From positions 1-64,000 of the IMG/VR virus record IMGVR_UViG_3300043466_003540: a DNA stretch of 64,000 bases; one strand, given 5' to 3'. The DNA is from a virus. Both the position numbers and the translations under genes were made by a program. Shown here piece after piece: positions 35,005 to 44,868 of the stretch (position 1 is its first letter; every line of letters starts with the position of its first letter). Under the pieces are notes generated by a model that saw nothing but the letters and a program-made list of their open reading frames with translations, did not search any database and was not told where the DNA came from.

Positions 35005-35682
35005 CTACTTTGGCCACTCAATTTTAACTTGCTTGTGATGATTTACTCTAACAAGTGGATCTACCCATATAGTAACTCCCATCCTGTGAACTTTTTCACA
35101 CCAGGAAAGATCTTCTCCCATTAAAGGAAATTTATACTCTACAGCACCAGTTTCTTCATTTATTACTTCTACTTCCGTTTGTGAAAACCAAGGACGCTTT
35201 ATTTTTTCAAATATACCTTGTTTTACAGCTAAAAATCCAAAACCAACTCCTCTTACAGCAAAAGGTTTTTTTCTTGACATTATTTCTTCTTTTGTCATCC
35301 CTCCACGTAAAACCTTTGGGTACACTGTCACTTCTTCATTTGCAAGCATGTAACAGCCAGAAACAACTTCAACGTCATTACTAAGTAACTTATGTACGTC
35401 CTCTGGTTCCCACTCGATGTCGGAGTCGATCCAAAGTATTCGATCGTAACTATATAATCCATGGCCTGGACGAGAGTCATTAGGATCTTGATACCCTAGT
35501 CCTCCGATAGTTTTCTCTCTTGCGTCAGCAACTAAAGATGAGTACTCAGTTAAAAAATTCCAAGTAATTTGGTTTTGATCAAAAAAGTAAATAGTTTTTG
35601 CAAGACTACGCACATAAGCTTGTTGCATTGAGTGCCCAGGTGTGGCTATAAGTACATTAAAATGAGGTATTTGTGTGTCCAT
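35005..35682 (-). CDS. GT-A glycosyltransferase (paralogue of the gene at 32793)
   Basis: A 225-residue protein. I chose the ATG at 35682 (MDTQIPHF), which follows the previous stop and has GGAGG about 12 bases upstream. A GTG at 35712 would add 10 residues and overlap the upstream gene. Motifs are NVLIATPGHSMQQAYVRSL, RILWIDSDIEWEPED (DxD) and a terminal WCEKVHRMGVTIWVDP. Order and spacing match the gene at 32793, so these are clear paralogues. Confidence 0.76.
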   Translation of the reverse strand: MDTQIPHFNVLIATPGHSMQQAYVRSLAKTIYFFDQNQITWNFLTEYSSLVADAREKTIGGLGYQDPNDSRPGHGLYSYDRILWIDSDIEWEPEDVHKLLSNDVEVVSGCYMLANEEVTVYPKVLRGGMTKEEIMSRKKPFAVRGVGFGFLAVKQGIFEKIKRPWFSQTEVEVINEETGAVEYKFPLMGEDLSWCEKVHRMGVTIWVDPLVRVNHHKQVKIEWPK

Positions 35683-35686
35683 AAAT

Positions 35687-36442
35687 TTAGTTATCCTCCG
35701 ATATATTTCCACCTTTAAAAGTGTAAGTTCCTACATGGTCTAAGACTATTGTTGGGTCAACGTATACTTTTCCACCAATATTTTGCCAACGACGACAAAA
35801 CGTGTAGTCCTCGCTGAGATACCTTCCATTATCAATCATGGTATCAAAAATAGCGTATTTTGACATTCCTTTCTGAGACTCTTCATCATAAACCTCTGGA
35901 ATATAGCGTGTTTCAGGATAACTTTTTATAAGTTTTTCTATAACTGGTCTTTTAATAAGCATAAAACCAGTAGCACCATCATATATTTCTAATAATCCAT
36001 TTTCAGTTGTGCTAGAAGTACTAGTTAACTTATTTACACCTGAAGAATAGCGAATTGCATTAGACTGTAGCGTTTTAACATCATTTGACGCAGAGCTAGC
36101 CATTTTTTGCCAATCTATCATTTTTGTAGGATACGCTCCAGTAATAACGTCTTTATTCATGCTAATCATCTTAAATACATCGTCTGGATTAAAGTTTATA
36201 TCAGCATCAATAAACATTAGGTGGGTTGCTGGAGTTTGTAGAAAAGTAAAAACAAGATCATTTCTTGCTCTTGTGATTAAACTTTCATTAGAGCGTGTAA
36301 AGTATCCTAACTTCATTCCATACTGTGCTGACTTAGAAACTAGTTGAAGTAAGGACTGTACGTATTTTTCATTTACTAGTCCACCGTAGCACGGTGTCGC
36401 GACAAACAAAGTTGTACTACGTATAGTGTCCAATTTTAGCAT
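35687..36442 (-). CDS. GT-A glycosyltransferase (third paralogue)
   Basis: A 251-residue protein with LFVATPCYGGLVNEKYVQSL, HLMFIDADINFNPDD (DxD), GATGFMLIKRPV and a terminal FCRRWQNIGGKVYVDP. It shares motif order with the proteins at 32793 and 35005 but is more distant. It is the first gene of the glycosyltransferase block on the - strand, 39 bases after the adhesin gene at 36482, so it is probably read from the same long transcript. Confidence 0.76.
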   Translation of the reverse strand: MLKLDTIRSTTLFVATPCYGGLVNEKYVQSLLQLVSKSAQYGMKLGYFTRSNESLITRARNDLVFTFLQTPATHLMFIDADINFNPDDVFKMISMNKDVITGAYPTKMIDWQKMASSASNDVKTLQSNAIRYSSGVNKLTSTSSTTENGLLEIYDGATGFMLIKRPVIEKLIKSYPETRYIPEVYDEESQKGMSKYAIFDTMIDNGRYLSEDYTFCRRWQNIGGKVYVDPTIVLDHVGTYTFKGGNISEDN

Positions 36443-36481
36443 GTAGATATAGTATCATAAACTATGCTAAATATCATAATA

Positions 36482-39298
36482 TTAGGTTTTAATCCAAGGA
36501 GTGTATCCTACTGGAGCCTCTATAGGAGTAAGTACATGGTAAGTTTTAGGGATAGATTTGCTGTTTTTAGCCATGTAAAGTGACTGGTTTGATCCTCCTG
36601 CGATAATCCAAGAGTTATTCCCATACGCTACCCTAGAAACAGGCTCAAGTGTGTCCGCGCCTGCGTACGAGTATACCTGTGTTGTCCAGTTTATTCCATC
36701 TAAAGACGTTCTTACTCCTCCATTTAAGCTTACCAAAATAAATATTCCATCTCCGTAGGCTATTGAAGAAATACCTAACGTTATAGGAATGTTAGAGTTT
36801 TGCGTGTTCCACGTCACACCGTTATCCGTTGAGGTCCTTAGCGCTCCTCCTGCACCTCCTGCGGCCCACACACCATTTCCATATGCAACCGAGCTAATCG
36901 CACTGGTTCCAAACTGTGAAGTTTGCGTATTCCAGTTAAGCGCGTCAGTTGAAGTTCTTAACGTTCCACTAGCACCCACCGCAATGAAAGTTCCATTTCC
37001 ATAAGCAACTGCACATATAGTACTTGAACCAAATTGTGACGTCTGCGTATTCCAGTTAAGCGCGTCAGTCGAGGAGTGCAGCATACCTTGTATTCCTACA
37101 GCAACCCATACTCCATTTCCATACGCGACTGACTGGACAGCTGATGTGCCAAAGTTAGGTCCATAAGATCTCCAGTTTATAGTGTCAGTTGAGGAGCGCA
37201 GTTTTCCACTCGCACCTGCCGCAACAAAAATTCCATTTCCATATGCAACCGAGTTAATCCCACTTGTTCCAAACTCTGAAGTTTGTGTATTCCAGTTTAT
37301 AGTGTCAGTTGAGGTCCGCAGCGTTCCCCCCGCGCCTCCCAAGACCCACGTTCCGTTTGCATACGCAACGGCTACGATCGAACTTGTTCCAAACTGTGAC
37401 GTTTGCGTGTTCCAGGTCACACCGCCGTTTGTTGAAGTTCTTAACGTTCCTGCGCTTCCTCCCGCAACCCACGTGCCGTTACCATACGCAACAGCACTAA
37501 TTCCACTTGAACCGCCAAACTCTGAAGTTTGCGTATTCCAGTTAAGCGTGTCAGTTGAGGTCCGCAGTGTTCCTGCAAATCCTGTCGCTACCCACACACC
37601 ACCTCCATACCCAACTGCATCGATAGTAAGAGTACTTCCAAAATTAGTACCGTATCCTATCCAAGTTATAGCATTGTTAGTTGATGTTCTTGTAGTTCCA
37701 CCACTTCCTCCAAGTAACCAAGTTCCATTTCCGTACGCAACACCAAGAATATCACTTGTACCAAAGTTAGGAGTCTGAGTATTCCATGTTACACCGTTAT
37801 CAGTTGAGGTCCGTAGTCCTCCAGAAAAAGACGCTGCAGTCCACACACCATTACCATAAGAAACGGCGTTTAAACTACTTGTAGTATTAGAAGTACGCGT
37901 GGTCCACGTAACACCATCAGGTGAAGTTCTTATCGCTCCTCCTGCTCCTGTCGCTATAAAGACACCATTACCATAAGAAACGGCGTTTAAACTACTTGTA
38001 GTATTAGAAGTACGCGTGGTCCACGTAACACCGTTATTCGTTGAAGTTCTTATCGCTCCTCCTGCTCCTCCCACTACAAAGACACCATTACCATATGCAA
38101 CAGAGCGAATATCACTGGTTCCAAACGTTGACGTCTGCGTATTCCACGTCACACCGTTATTCGTTGAATTTCTTAACGCTCCACCCGCACCCACCGCTAC
38201 CCACGTGCCGTTGCCATACGCAATTGCACTAATTATACTAGTTCCAAACTGTGAAGTTTGCGTATTCCAGTTAAGCGTGTCAGTTGAGGTCCGCAGCGTT
38301 CCCCCTGCGCCTCCTACAACCCATACTCCATTTCCATACGCGACTGCATAAATAATACTTGAACCAAATTGTGACGTCTGCGTATTCCAGTTAAGCGCGT
38401 CAGTTGAAGTTCTTAACGTTCCACTCGCACCTCCAGCTACCCAGACACCGTTGCCGTACGCAACCGCAGATATGGCAGTTGCACCAAACTGATTTCCATG
38501 AGCGTTCCAAACAGTTATGTTTGTTGAAGTTCTTAACGTTCCTGCTTGTCCTCCAGCTACCCACGTGCCGTTTCCATACGTGATAGCACGAATTCCAGTT
38601 GTTCCAAACTGTGACGTTTGCGTGTTCCAGTTTATTGCATCAGTAGACGTTCTTAATACCGCCGAGTCTCCTCCCACTACAAAAACTCCATTACCATAGG
38701 CAACTGAAGAAATTGAAGTTCCACCGAACTGTGAAGTTTGCGTATTCCACGTCACACCGTTATCCGTTGAGGTCCTTAGCGCTCCTCCTGCGCCTACCGC
38801 AACATAAATTCCATTACCATAGGCAGTTGAAAAAATAGTACTTGAACCAAAATTAACTCCGTAATTAATCCAGTTTACCGCATTATCTAGTGATGTTTTT
38901 GCATTTCCTCCGTCTCCCACCAAAAGCCAAGCTCCATTACCATATGCAGCAGAACAAATTCCATTTGCACCGAACTGTGAAGTTTGCGTATTCCACGTCA
39001 CACCGTTATCCGTTGAGGTCCTTAGCGCTCCTCCTGCACCTGCTGCTATATATGTCCCATTACCATAAGCAACAGAATTAATAATACTTAAGCCAATAGT
39101 ATGATTAACTGAAGACCAAGTAGAGTAATAAGGAATTATTTTACCAAGTCTAGAATTTGAGTTAATAGTTTGAGTAGTACTTAAATTTAACCAGCCTGGT
39201 CCTGGTGAACCTAATGAACTTTTTCTATATATAACACTACCAGTCTTGTACACTACTTCTTTTTTAGAATCTTGATTATTCATTTTATTTTCATCCAT
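36482..39298 (-). CDS. Giant repeat protein: 21 Asp-box blades, three predicted seven-bladed propellers
   Basis: A 938-residue protein. After a 70-residue N-terminal part (YKTGSVIYRKSSLG, GPGWLNL), there are 21 copies of a ~39-residue unit of the type SAVAYGNGTWVAGG-x-GTLRTSTDNGVTWNTQTSQFG, then a 30-residue tail (TPWIKT end). STDNGVTW is an Asp box (BNR), known from sialidases, Vps10 and HCF136-like propellers. Twenty-one is a multiple of seven, the usual blade number. The first start is ATG at 39298, overlapping the previous gene by 19 bases. Probably a virion or cell-surface adhesin. Confidence 0.7.
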   Translation of the reverse strand: MDENKMNNQDSKKEVVYKTGSVIYRKSSLGSPGPGWLNLSTTQTINSNSRLGKIIPYYSTWSSVNHTIGLSIINSVAYGNGTYIAAGAGGALRTSTDNGVTWNTQTSQFGANGICSAAYGNGAWLLVGDGGNAKTSLDNAVNWINYGVNFGSSTIFSTAYGNGIYVAVGAGGALRTSTDNGVTWNTQTSQFGGTSISSVAYGNGVFVVGGDSAVLRTSTDAINWNTQTSQFGTTGIRAITYGNGTWVAGGQAGTLRTSTNITVWNAHGNQFGATAISAVAYGNGVWVAGGASGTLRTSTDALNWNTQTSQFGSSIIYAVAYGNGVWVVGGAGGTLRTSTDTLNWNTQTSQFGTSIISAIAYGNGTWVAVGAGGALRNSTNNGVTWNTQTSTFGTSDIRSVAYGNGVFVVGGAGGAIRTSTNNGVTWTTRTSNTTSSLNAVSYGNGVFIATGAGGAIRTSPDGVTWTTRTSNTTSSLNAVSYGNGVWTAASFSGGLRTSTDNGVTWNTQTPNFGTSDILGVAYGNGTWLLGGSGGTTRTSTNNAITWIGYGTNFGSTLTIDAVGYGGGVWVATGFAGTLRTSTDTLNWNTQTSEFGGSSGISAVAYGNGTWVAGGSAGTLRTSTNGGVTWNTQTSQFGTSSIVAVAYANGTWVLGGAGGTLRTSTDTINWNTQTSEFGTSGINSVAYGNGIFVAAGASGKLRSSTDTINWRSYGPNFGTSAVQSVAYGNGVWVAVGIQGMLHSSTDALNWNTQTSQFGSSTICAVAYGNGTFIAVGASGTLRTSTDALNWNTQTSQFGTSAISSVAYGNGVWAAGGAGGALRTSTDNGVTWNTQNSNIPITLGISSIAYGDGIFILVSLNGGVRTSLDGINWTTQVYSYAGADTLEPVSRVAYGNNSWIIAGGSNQSLYMAKNSKSIPKTYHVLTPIEAPVGYTPWIKT
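36580..39090 (-). repeat. Near-identical 117-bp coding repeats
   Basis: The blade unit is about 117 bases. A block of about 70 bases at 37846 is repeated identically at 37963, exactly 117 bases later. Other blades share long exact runs with the genes at 39280 and 40341. Confidence 0.85.
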
Positions 39299-40353
39299 CC
39301 ATATACACCATTACCGAGATATGTATTAGGTGTTTTAAAAGTAGTTAATATTTTTGTTGTTGCAATTACGCCCAGTCCAACTACAACCCATGCATTATTA
39401 CCATAAGCTGCATCGTAAACTATCGAATTTATATTATTTAATGATATCTGCGTATTCCAGTTAAGTGCATCCGTAGAAATCATAATTCCTTGACTGTTTA
39501 TTCCTCCTAATAACCACTTATTATCTGCGTATGTTAAAGCATAACTGGCTATTTGTCCTGATGTATACGTTTTTGGGATAGACCAGTTTATAAGGTTAGT
39601 AGAAGTTTGTATAGTATCATCTGCGTTAATTGAAGCTACTGCCCAAATTCCATTTCCATACGCTATTTTAGAAATTCCTGTTACTAAATAGTTTAAAGTT
39701 GTTTGCGTGTTCCACGTCACACCGTTATCAGTTGAGGTACGTAATCCTCCACCTACACCTCCAAAAACCCACGTGCCGTTTCCGTAGGCAACAGAGCATA
39801 TAGTTGCGCTGTAATTAGATGTCTGTGTTGTCCACGTCACACCGTTATCCGTTGATGTTCTTACACTTGCTGAACTACCGACAGCAATCCACGCGCCATT
39901 ACCATACGCAACAGCACATATGGCTGTAAAAAATGTAGAAGTTCGCGTAGTCCATGTAATACCATTTTCTGATGTTCTTAAAGCTGTACCCGCGCCTACA
40001 GCAACGAAAGTTCCATTTCCATAAGCAATTGAAAAAATAGTACTTGAACCAAACTGTGAAGTTTGCGTATTCCAGTTAAGTTCATCTGTTGACGTACGCA
40101 GTACTCCTGATGCACCTCCAGCTACCCAGACACCGTTGCCGTACGCAACCGCACATATATTTAGTCCACTTCCATCATTTAAAAATTTTAAATTTGCTAA
40201 AGAAGAATTAGAAAGTTTATTAGAAAAATTACTATCAACTTTAACTACGCTTCCATCAAGTTTTACCCATGAACTTCCTGGTGAGTCAATACCAAATACT
40301 ATTTCACCTGTATCATAGTAGTTTTTTCTTATATTTTTATTCATTGTGTCCAT
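39280..40353 (-). CDS. Asp-box repeat protein: seven blades, one predicted propeller
   Basis: A 357-residue protein with an N-terminal segment (YYDTGEIVFGIDSPGSSW) similar to that of the gene at 36482, then exactly seven YGNG-type blades and a short C-terminus (YGWMKIK). The first four carry the standard Asp box; the last three are more divergent. It looks like the smallest member of the set, a single seven-bladed propeller. Its ATG (MDTMNKN, alternative MNKN three codons on) overlaps the gene before by 13 bases, so translation is coupled. Confidence 0.72.
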   Translation of the reverse strand: MDTMNKNIRKNYYDTGEIVFGIDSPGSSWVKLDGSVVKVDSNFSNKLSNSSLANLKFLNDGSGLNICAVAYGNGVWVAGGASGVLRTSTDELNWNTQTSQFGSSTIFSIAYGNGTFVAVGAGTALRTSENGITWTTRTSTFFTAICAVAYGNGAWIAVGSSASVRTSTDNGVTWTTQTSNYSATICSVAYGNGTWVFGGVGGGLRTSTDNGVTWNTQTTLNYLVTGISKIAYGNGIWAVASINADDTIQTSTNLINWSIPKTYTSGQIASYALTYADNKWLLGGINSQGIMISTDALNWNTQISLNNINSIVYDAAYGNNAWVVVGLGVIATTKILTTFKTPNTYLGNGVYGWMKIK

Positions 40354-43300
40354 CCAACAATAGATAGATTTGGGTCTATAGGTTGATTATAGCCCACTAA
40401 TAAGTCAGATCTGTACAAGTGCCCTTGAGTAAGTGCTACCCATGTATTATTTCCATAGGCAACTGCGTTAAAGCTGCTTGAGCCAGTATAATGTTGTGTA
40501 TTCCATGTCACACCGTTATCCGTTGATGTTCTTATCTTATTGACAGGCTCAGCACTACTTACAATTGTCCATAAGCCATCTCCATAGGCAACTGATTGAA
40601 CTTTACCATTTTTAAATCCTGATTCTCTAGTTGTCCAATTAACTGCATCACTTGAAATACTAATTGTACCAAATGTATCTCCTCCTGCTATCCACACGCC
40701 ATTTCCATATGCAATAGAGCGAATATCACTGGTTCCAAACGTTGACGTCTGCGTATTCCACGTCACACCGTTATTCGTTGAGGTCCGCAGTGTTCCACCT
40801 GCGCCTACCGCTGTCCACGTGCCGTTACCATATGCAACAGAGCGAATTATACTAGATCCAAACTGTGATGTTTGTTGCGTCCAGACTATTAGATCAGTTG
40901 AAGTTTTTAAAGTTCCACCATCACCAGCTGCTACGTACACTCCATTGCCGTAGGCAGAAGACTGAATAGTAGAAGATCCAAATTGAATTCCATAAGCATA
41001 CCAATTGAGTGCATCAGTAGATGTTCTTAACGCTCCACCCGCACCTGCTGCAGCAAAAATTCCATTTCCATATGCAACCGAGCTAATCGCACTGGTTCCA
41101 AACTGTGAAGTTTGCGTATTCCAGTTAAGCGCGTCAGTTGAAGTTCTTAACGTTCCACTCGCACCTCCAGCAACCCAAATTCCATTACTATAAGTAATTG
41201 ACTGGATTACAGCTCCACCAAACTGTGAAGTTTGCGTATTCCATGTTATCGCATTATCAGTTGAGGTCCGCAGCGTTCCCCCCGCGCCTCCCAAGACCCA
41301 CGTTCCGTTTGCATACGCAACAGCACTAATTCCACTTGATCCAAAGTTAGAAGTTCGTGTGGTCCAAAAAATTGAGTCAGTAGAAGAAAAAAGTTGACCA
41401 GAGCTGTTACCAGCTAAAAATATTCCATTACCATAAGATACAACGCATGTACTAGGAGAAGAAGAAAAATTTGAACCATGAGTGTACCAGTCTATAGCGT
41501 TACTTGAAATTCGCGTTGCAAAGTTAGCAGAAATTATAAATATACCATTTCCATAAGCAGATGCTGTTATGGTGCTACTACCTAATGGAGATGTTCTGGT
41601 AACCCATGTTAGTCCATCAGTAGAAGTTCTATAATTTCCACTAGACGCAGCAAGAAAAAATATTCCATTACCATAAAGTAAAGAGTTAATATTGTTAGCA
41701 CCGTAGTTAGATGCCTGCGTAGTCCACGTAACACCGTTATCCGTTGATGTTCTTATGCTGTTAGTTCCACCACTGGTAAATCCTCCTGCTACCCATGTGT
41801 TATTACCATAGGCAACTTTATCCAAACTACTTGTAGTATTAGAAGTACGCGTGGTCCACGTAACACCATCAGGTGAAGTTCTTATCGCTCCACCTATACC
41901 CACCGCAACAAAAATTCCATTTCCATATGCAACCGAGCTAATCCCACTTGAACCAAATTGTGACGTTTGCGTATTCCAGTTAAGCGCGTCAGTTGAAGTT
42001 CTTAACGTTCCACTCGCACCTCCAGCTACCCAGACACCGTTGCCGTACGCGACTGACTGGACAGCTGATGTGCCAAAGTTAGGTCCATATTGATACCACG
42101 TCACACCGTTATCCGTTGACGTTCTCATCATACCACTAGGTCCAGCAGCTACGAATAAACCGTTACCATATCCGATAGAGCTAATCACACTTGTACCAAA
42201 ACCAGTCTGTGTTGTCCACGTCACACCGTTATCCGTTGATGTTCTTATCATTCCTCCATTTCCTCCAGCTGCCCACGTGCCGTTGCCGTACGCGACTGAC
42301 TGGATTGCAGTTGTAGTATTAGAAGTACGCGTGGTCCACGTAACACCATCAGGTGAAGTTCTTATCGCTCCTCCTGCTCCTCCTGCTATAAAGACACCAT
42401 TTCCATATGCAACCGAGCTAATCGCACTGGTTCCAAACGTTGACGTCTGCGTGTTCCAGGTCACACCGCCGTTTGTTGAAGTTCTTAACGTTCCTGCTTG
42501 TCCTCCAGCTACCCAAGTGCCGTTTCCATATGCAATAGCGTTGATTCCAGTTGTTCCAAACTGTGAAGTTTGTGTATTCCAGATCACACCGTTATCCGTT
42601 GAGGTCCGCAGTGTTCCACCTGCGCCTACCGCTGTCCACGTGCCATTCCCATACGCAACCGCACATATAGTACTTGAACCAAAGTTAGAGGTCTGCAGTG
42701 TCCATGAAATTCCATCAACAGAGGTTCTTATTGAAGTTCCTGAAGTTGCCACCCAGACGCTGTTTCCAAAGGCAGAATATGTTACTCCACTTGGATTATG
42801 TCTTCTTTGCCAGTAAATTGAATCACTTGACGATATTAAGGCACTTGAAGTTCCAGCTACCCACGTGCCGCTACCGTATGCAACAGCGGATAAAGCTGCA
42901 GACGAGCCTAAGTCTATGGTTCCGTTATTTCTCCAAGTAGTACCATCATCAGTTGACGCTTGTATCACTCCACCCGTAATTGCAGCAACAAAAGTTCCAT
43001 TACCAAAACTTAATTGAATAGCTTGCTGCCCATTTAATCCAGCACTTTGCGTATCAGTCCAAGTAGCACCGTTGTCTGTTGATATAACGTATTGTCTATC
43101 ACCTGTGCCTGCATGTGAAACTAGCCAAACTCCATTTCCATATGCAATACTACATATACCTGTTCTATCTACTCCAACTAAATTCCAGTTTTGTGCACTA
43201 TCTGTTGAGGTCCGCAGAGCTCCGGCACTGTACCCTGCTATCCACACGCCATTTCCATACGCAACTGAATGAATAGTAGATGAGCCAGAACCAAGTTCTT

Positions 43301-44849
43301 TCCATTTTACAAGATTTCCAGTTGATATAGCCATAACACCTGAAGTTCCACCTACAACCCACAGTCCATTTCCATATGCAATTGATTGTAAACCACTTGA
43401 ACCTGAAAGTTTTATCGGAGGCATCGTTGAAACCCAGGTAACAGCGTTTGTAGATGTGCGCATAGATGGAGCGGAGCCTCCTAGCACAGCAAAAGTTCCA
43501 TTTCCATACGTAATAGATGTAAAAGTAGTTGTAGAAAAAGAGTTAGATGAAACCCACACTACGCCTGGGTTAGTTGATGATGAAATTGTACCTCCGTCTC
43601 CCGCCGCAACAAAAATTCCATTACCATACGCAATTGAAATGATACCGCTTGAACCAAACTGTGACGTTTGCGTGTTCCAGTTTATTGCATCAGTAGACGT
43701 TCTTAACGTTCCTGCGCTTCCTCCTGCAACCCAGACACCGTTGCCGTACGCAACGGCTGCAATAGCAGTTGCACCAAACTGTGAAGTTTGCGTGTTCCAT
43801 GTTAGTGCATCAGTAGACGTTCTTAACGTTCCTGCGCTTCCTACCGCAGCAAAAATTCCATTTCCATATGCAATGGATTGAATTAAAGTTGAACCAAACT
43901 GTGACGTTTGCGTGTTCCAGTTTATTGCATCAGTAGACGTTCTTAACGTTCCTGCGCTTCCTACCGCAGCAAAAATTCCATTTCCATATGCAACCGAGAA
44001 AATAGTAGTTGAACCAAACTGTGAAGTTTGCGTGTTCCATGTTAGTGCATCAGTAGACGTTCTTAACGTTCCACTTGCACCCACCGCGACCCACGTGCCG
44101 TTTCCGTATGCAATTGAAGTTATGGCAGTTGTGCCAAAGTTAGATCCGTATCCTCTCCACGTCACACCACTATCAGTAGATGTTCTTACTGCTCCACTAT
44201 TACCTCCTGCAACCCAGATACCATTACCGTAAAAAATAGAGTTTAAAGTACTTGTATTTGAAGTAGTTGGTTGACTCCATGTGTATAAATTATCTGAGCG
44301 TAACAGTATTCCAAGTACACCTGTCGCTACCCACACACCATTTCCATACGCGACTGCATGAATACCTGAAGAAGTATTAGTTCCAATTGCACTCCATGTA
44401 GTCTCTACAGTTGATACTCTAAAGAATCCAGAAGCACCTGCCGCTACAAAAACGCCATTTCCATATGAAAGTGTATTAATGTTATTAGCGGTAGAAGTAT
44501 AAGATGATGGAACATTCCATACTGTCCCACCGTTAGTTGATATGAATAAACTTCCTTGTCCCCCACCAGCTACCCACACTCCGTTTCCATATGTAACAGA
44601 AGATAGTACTTGAGTCTTACTTATTGTTTCTCTAGCCCAAAGCTGGCCTGTTGCTACAGAAGACTTACTTGATCTTTTACTAAAAGTATATGACTCATCA
44701 ACAGAAGACAATGAAAAATCCTCGGGTTCAAATCCTTTAAGAAAAAAGCGTAAATAACCTTGTCTTTCATTCTGTAAAGTTGTAGGGTTATACTCACCGT
44801 TAACTATTTCGGTGTTATTATTAAATCCATCTTCCCTACCATAATTCAT
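40341..44849 (-). CDS. Giant repeat protein: 35 Asp-box blades, five predicted seven-bladed propellers
   Basis: A 1502-residue protein, the largest in the window. An 80-residue N-terminal region (YLRFFLKGFEPEDFS) is followed by 35 copies of the YGNG-type blade, with the best conserved ones at about residues 240-400 and in the middle of the protein. Thirty-five is five times seven. The final blade carries YGNNTW, as do the last blades of the other two proteins (YGNN), which suggests a conserved closing or cap blade. There is no signal peptide, so export, if any, is with the virion. Confidence 0.72.
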   Translation of the reverse strand: MNYGREDGFNNNTEIVNGEYNPTTLQNERQGYLRFFLKGFEPEDFSLSSVDESYTFSKRSSKSSVATGQLWARETISKTQVLSSVTYGNGVWVAGGGQGSLFISTNGGTVWNVPSSYTSTANNINTLSYGNGVFVAAGASGFFRVSTVETTWSAIGTNTSSGIHAVAYGNGVWVATGVLGILLRSDNLYTWSQPTTSNTSTLNSIFYGNGIWVAGGNSGAVRTSTDSGVTWRGYGSNFGTTAITSIAYGNGTWVAVGASGTLRTSTDALTWNTQTSQFGSTTIFSVAYGNGIFAAVGSAGTLRTSTDAINWNTQTSQFGSTLIQSIAYGNGIFAAVGSAGTLRTSTDALTWNTQTSQFGATAIAAVAYGNGVWVAGGSAGTLRTSTDAINWNTQTSQFGSSGIISIAYGNGIFVAAGDGGTISSSTNPGVVWVSSNSFSTTTFTSITYGNGTFAVLGGSAPSMRTSTNAVTWVSTMPPIKLSGSSGLQSIAYGNGLWVVGGTSGVMAISTGNLVKWKELGSGSSTIHSVAYGNGVWIAGYSAGALRTSTDSAQNWNLVGVDRTGICSIAYGNGVWLVSHAGTGDRQYVISTDNGATWTDTQSAGLNGQQAIQLSFGNGTFVAAITGGVIQASTDDGTTWRNNGTIDLGSSAALSAVAYGSGTWVAGTSSALISSSDSIYWQRRHNPSGVTYSAFGNSVWVATSGTSIRTSVDGISWTLQTSNFGSSTICAVAYGNGTWTAVGAGGTLRTSTDNGVIWNTQTSQFGTTGINAIAYGNGTWVAGGQAGTLRTSTNGGVTWNTQTSTFGTSAISSVAYGNGVFIAGGAGGAIRTSPDGVTWTTRTSNTTTAIQSVAYGNGTWAAGGNGGMIRTSTDNGVTWTTQTGFGTSVISSIGYGNGLFVAAGPSGMMRTSTDNGVTWYQYGPNFGTSAVQSVAYGNGVWVAGGASGTLRTSTDALNWNTQTSQFGSSGISSVAYGNGIFVAVGIGGAIRTSPDGVTWTTRTSNTTSSLDKVAYGNNTWVAGGFTSGGTNSIRTSTDNGVTWTTQASNYGANNINSLLYGNGIFFLAASSGNYRTSTDGLTWVTRTSPLGSSTITASAYGNGIFIISANFATRISSNAIDWYTHGSNFSSSPSTCVVSYGNGIFLAGNSSGQLFSSTDSIFWTTRTSNFGSSGISAVAYANGTWVLGGAGGTLRTSTDNAITWNTQTSQFGGAVIQSITYSNGIWVAGGASGTLRTSTDALNWNTQTSQFGTSAISSVAYGNGIFAAAGAGGALRTSTDALNWYAYGIQFGSSTIQSSAYGNGVYVAAGDGGTLKTSTDLIVWTQQTSQFGSSIIRSVAYGNGTWTAVGAGGTLRTSTNNGVTWNTQTSTFGTSDIRSIAYGNGVWIAGGDTFGTISISSDAVNWTTRESGFKNGKVQSVAYGDGLWTIVSSAEPVNKIRTSTDNGVTWNTQHYTGSSSFNAVAYGNNTWVALTQGHLYRSDLLVGYNQPIDPNLSIVGWTQ
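40440..44610 (-). repeat. Tandem Asp-box coding repeats shared with the gene at 36482
   Basis: A run of more than 50 bases ending in the Asp-box region (for example 41831-41885, 42311-42365 and 37881-37935) is nearly the same in both genes. Exact shared blocks within the gene occur around 43660-43720 and 43898-43960. Confidence 0.8.
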
Positions 44850-44868
44850 TAAAAGACTCCTTTATAGA

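Noticed and set aside
37182-43881. Long + strand open frames inside the Asp-box genes
   Set aside because: They run antisense to the repeats and copy the same repeat pattern. Their translation is low-complexity, with no start signals and no known domains.
36580-44610. Regular repeats that look at first like a CRISPR array
   Set aside because: The repeats are coding, in one frame, about 117 bases long with no unique spacers. They code for Asp-box blades.
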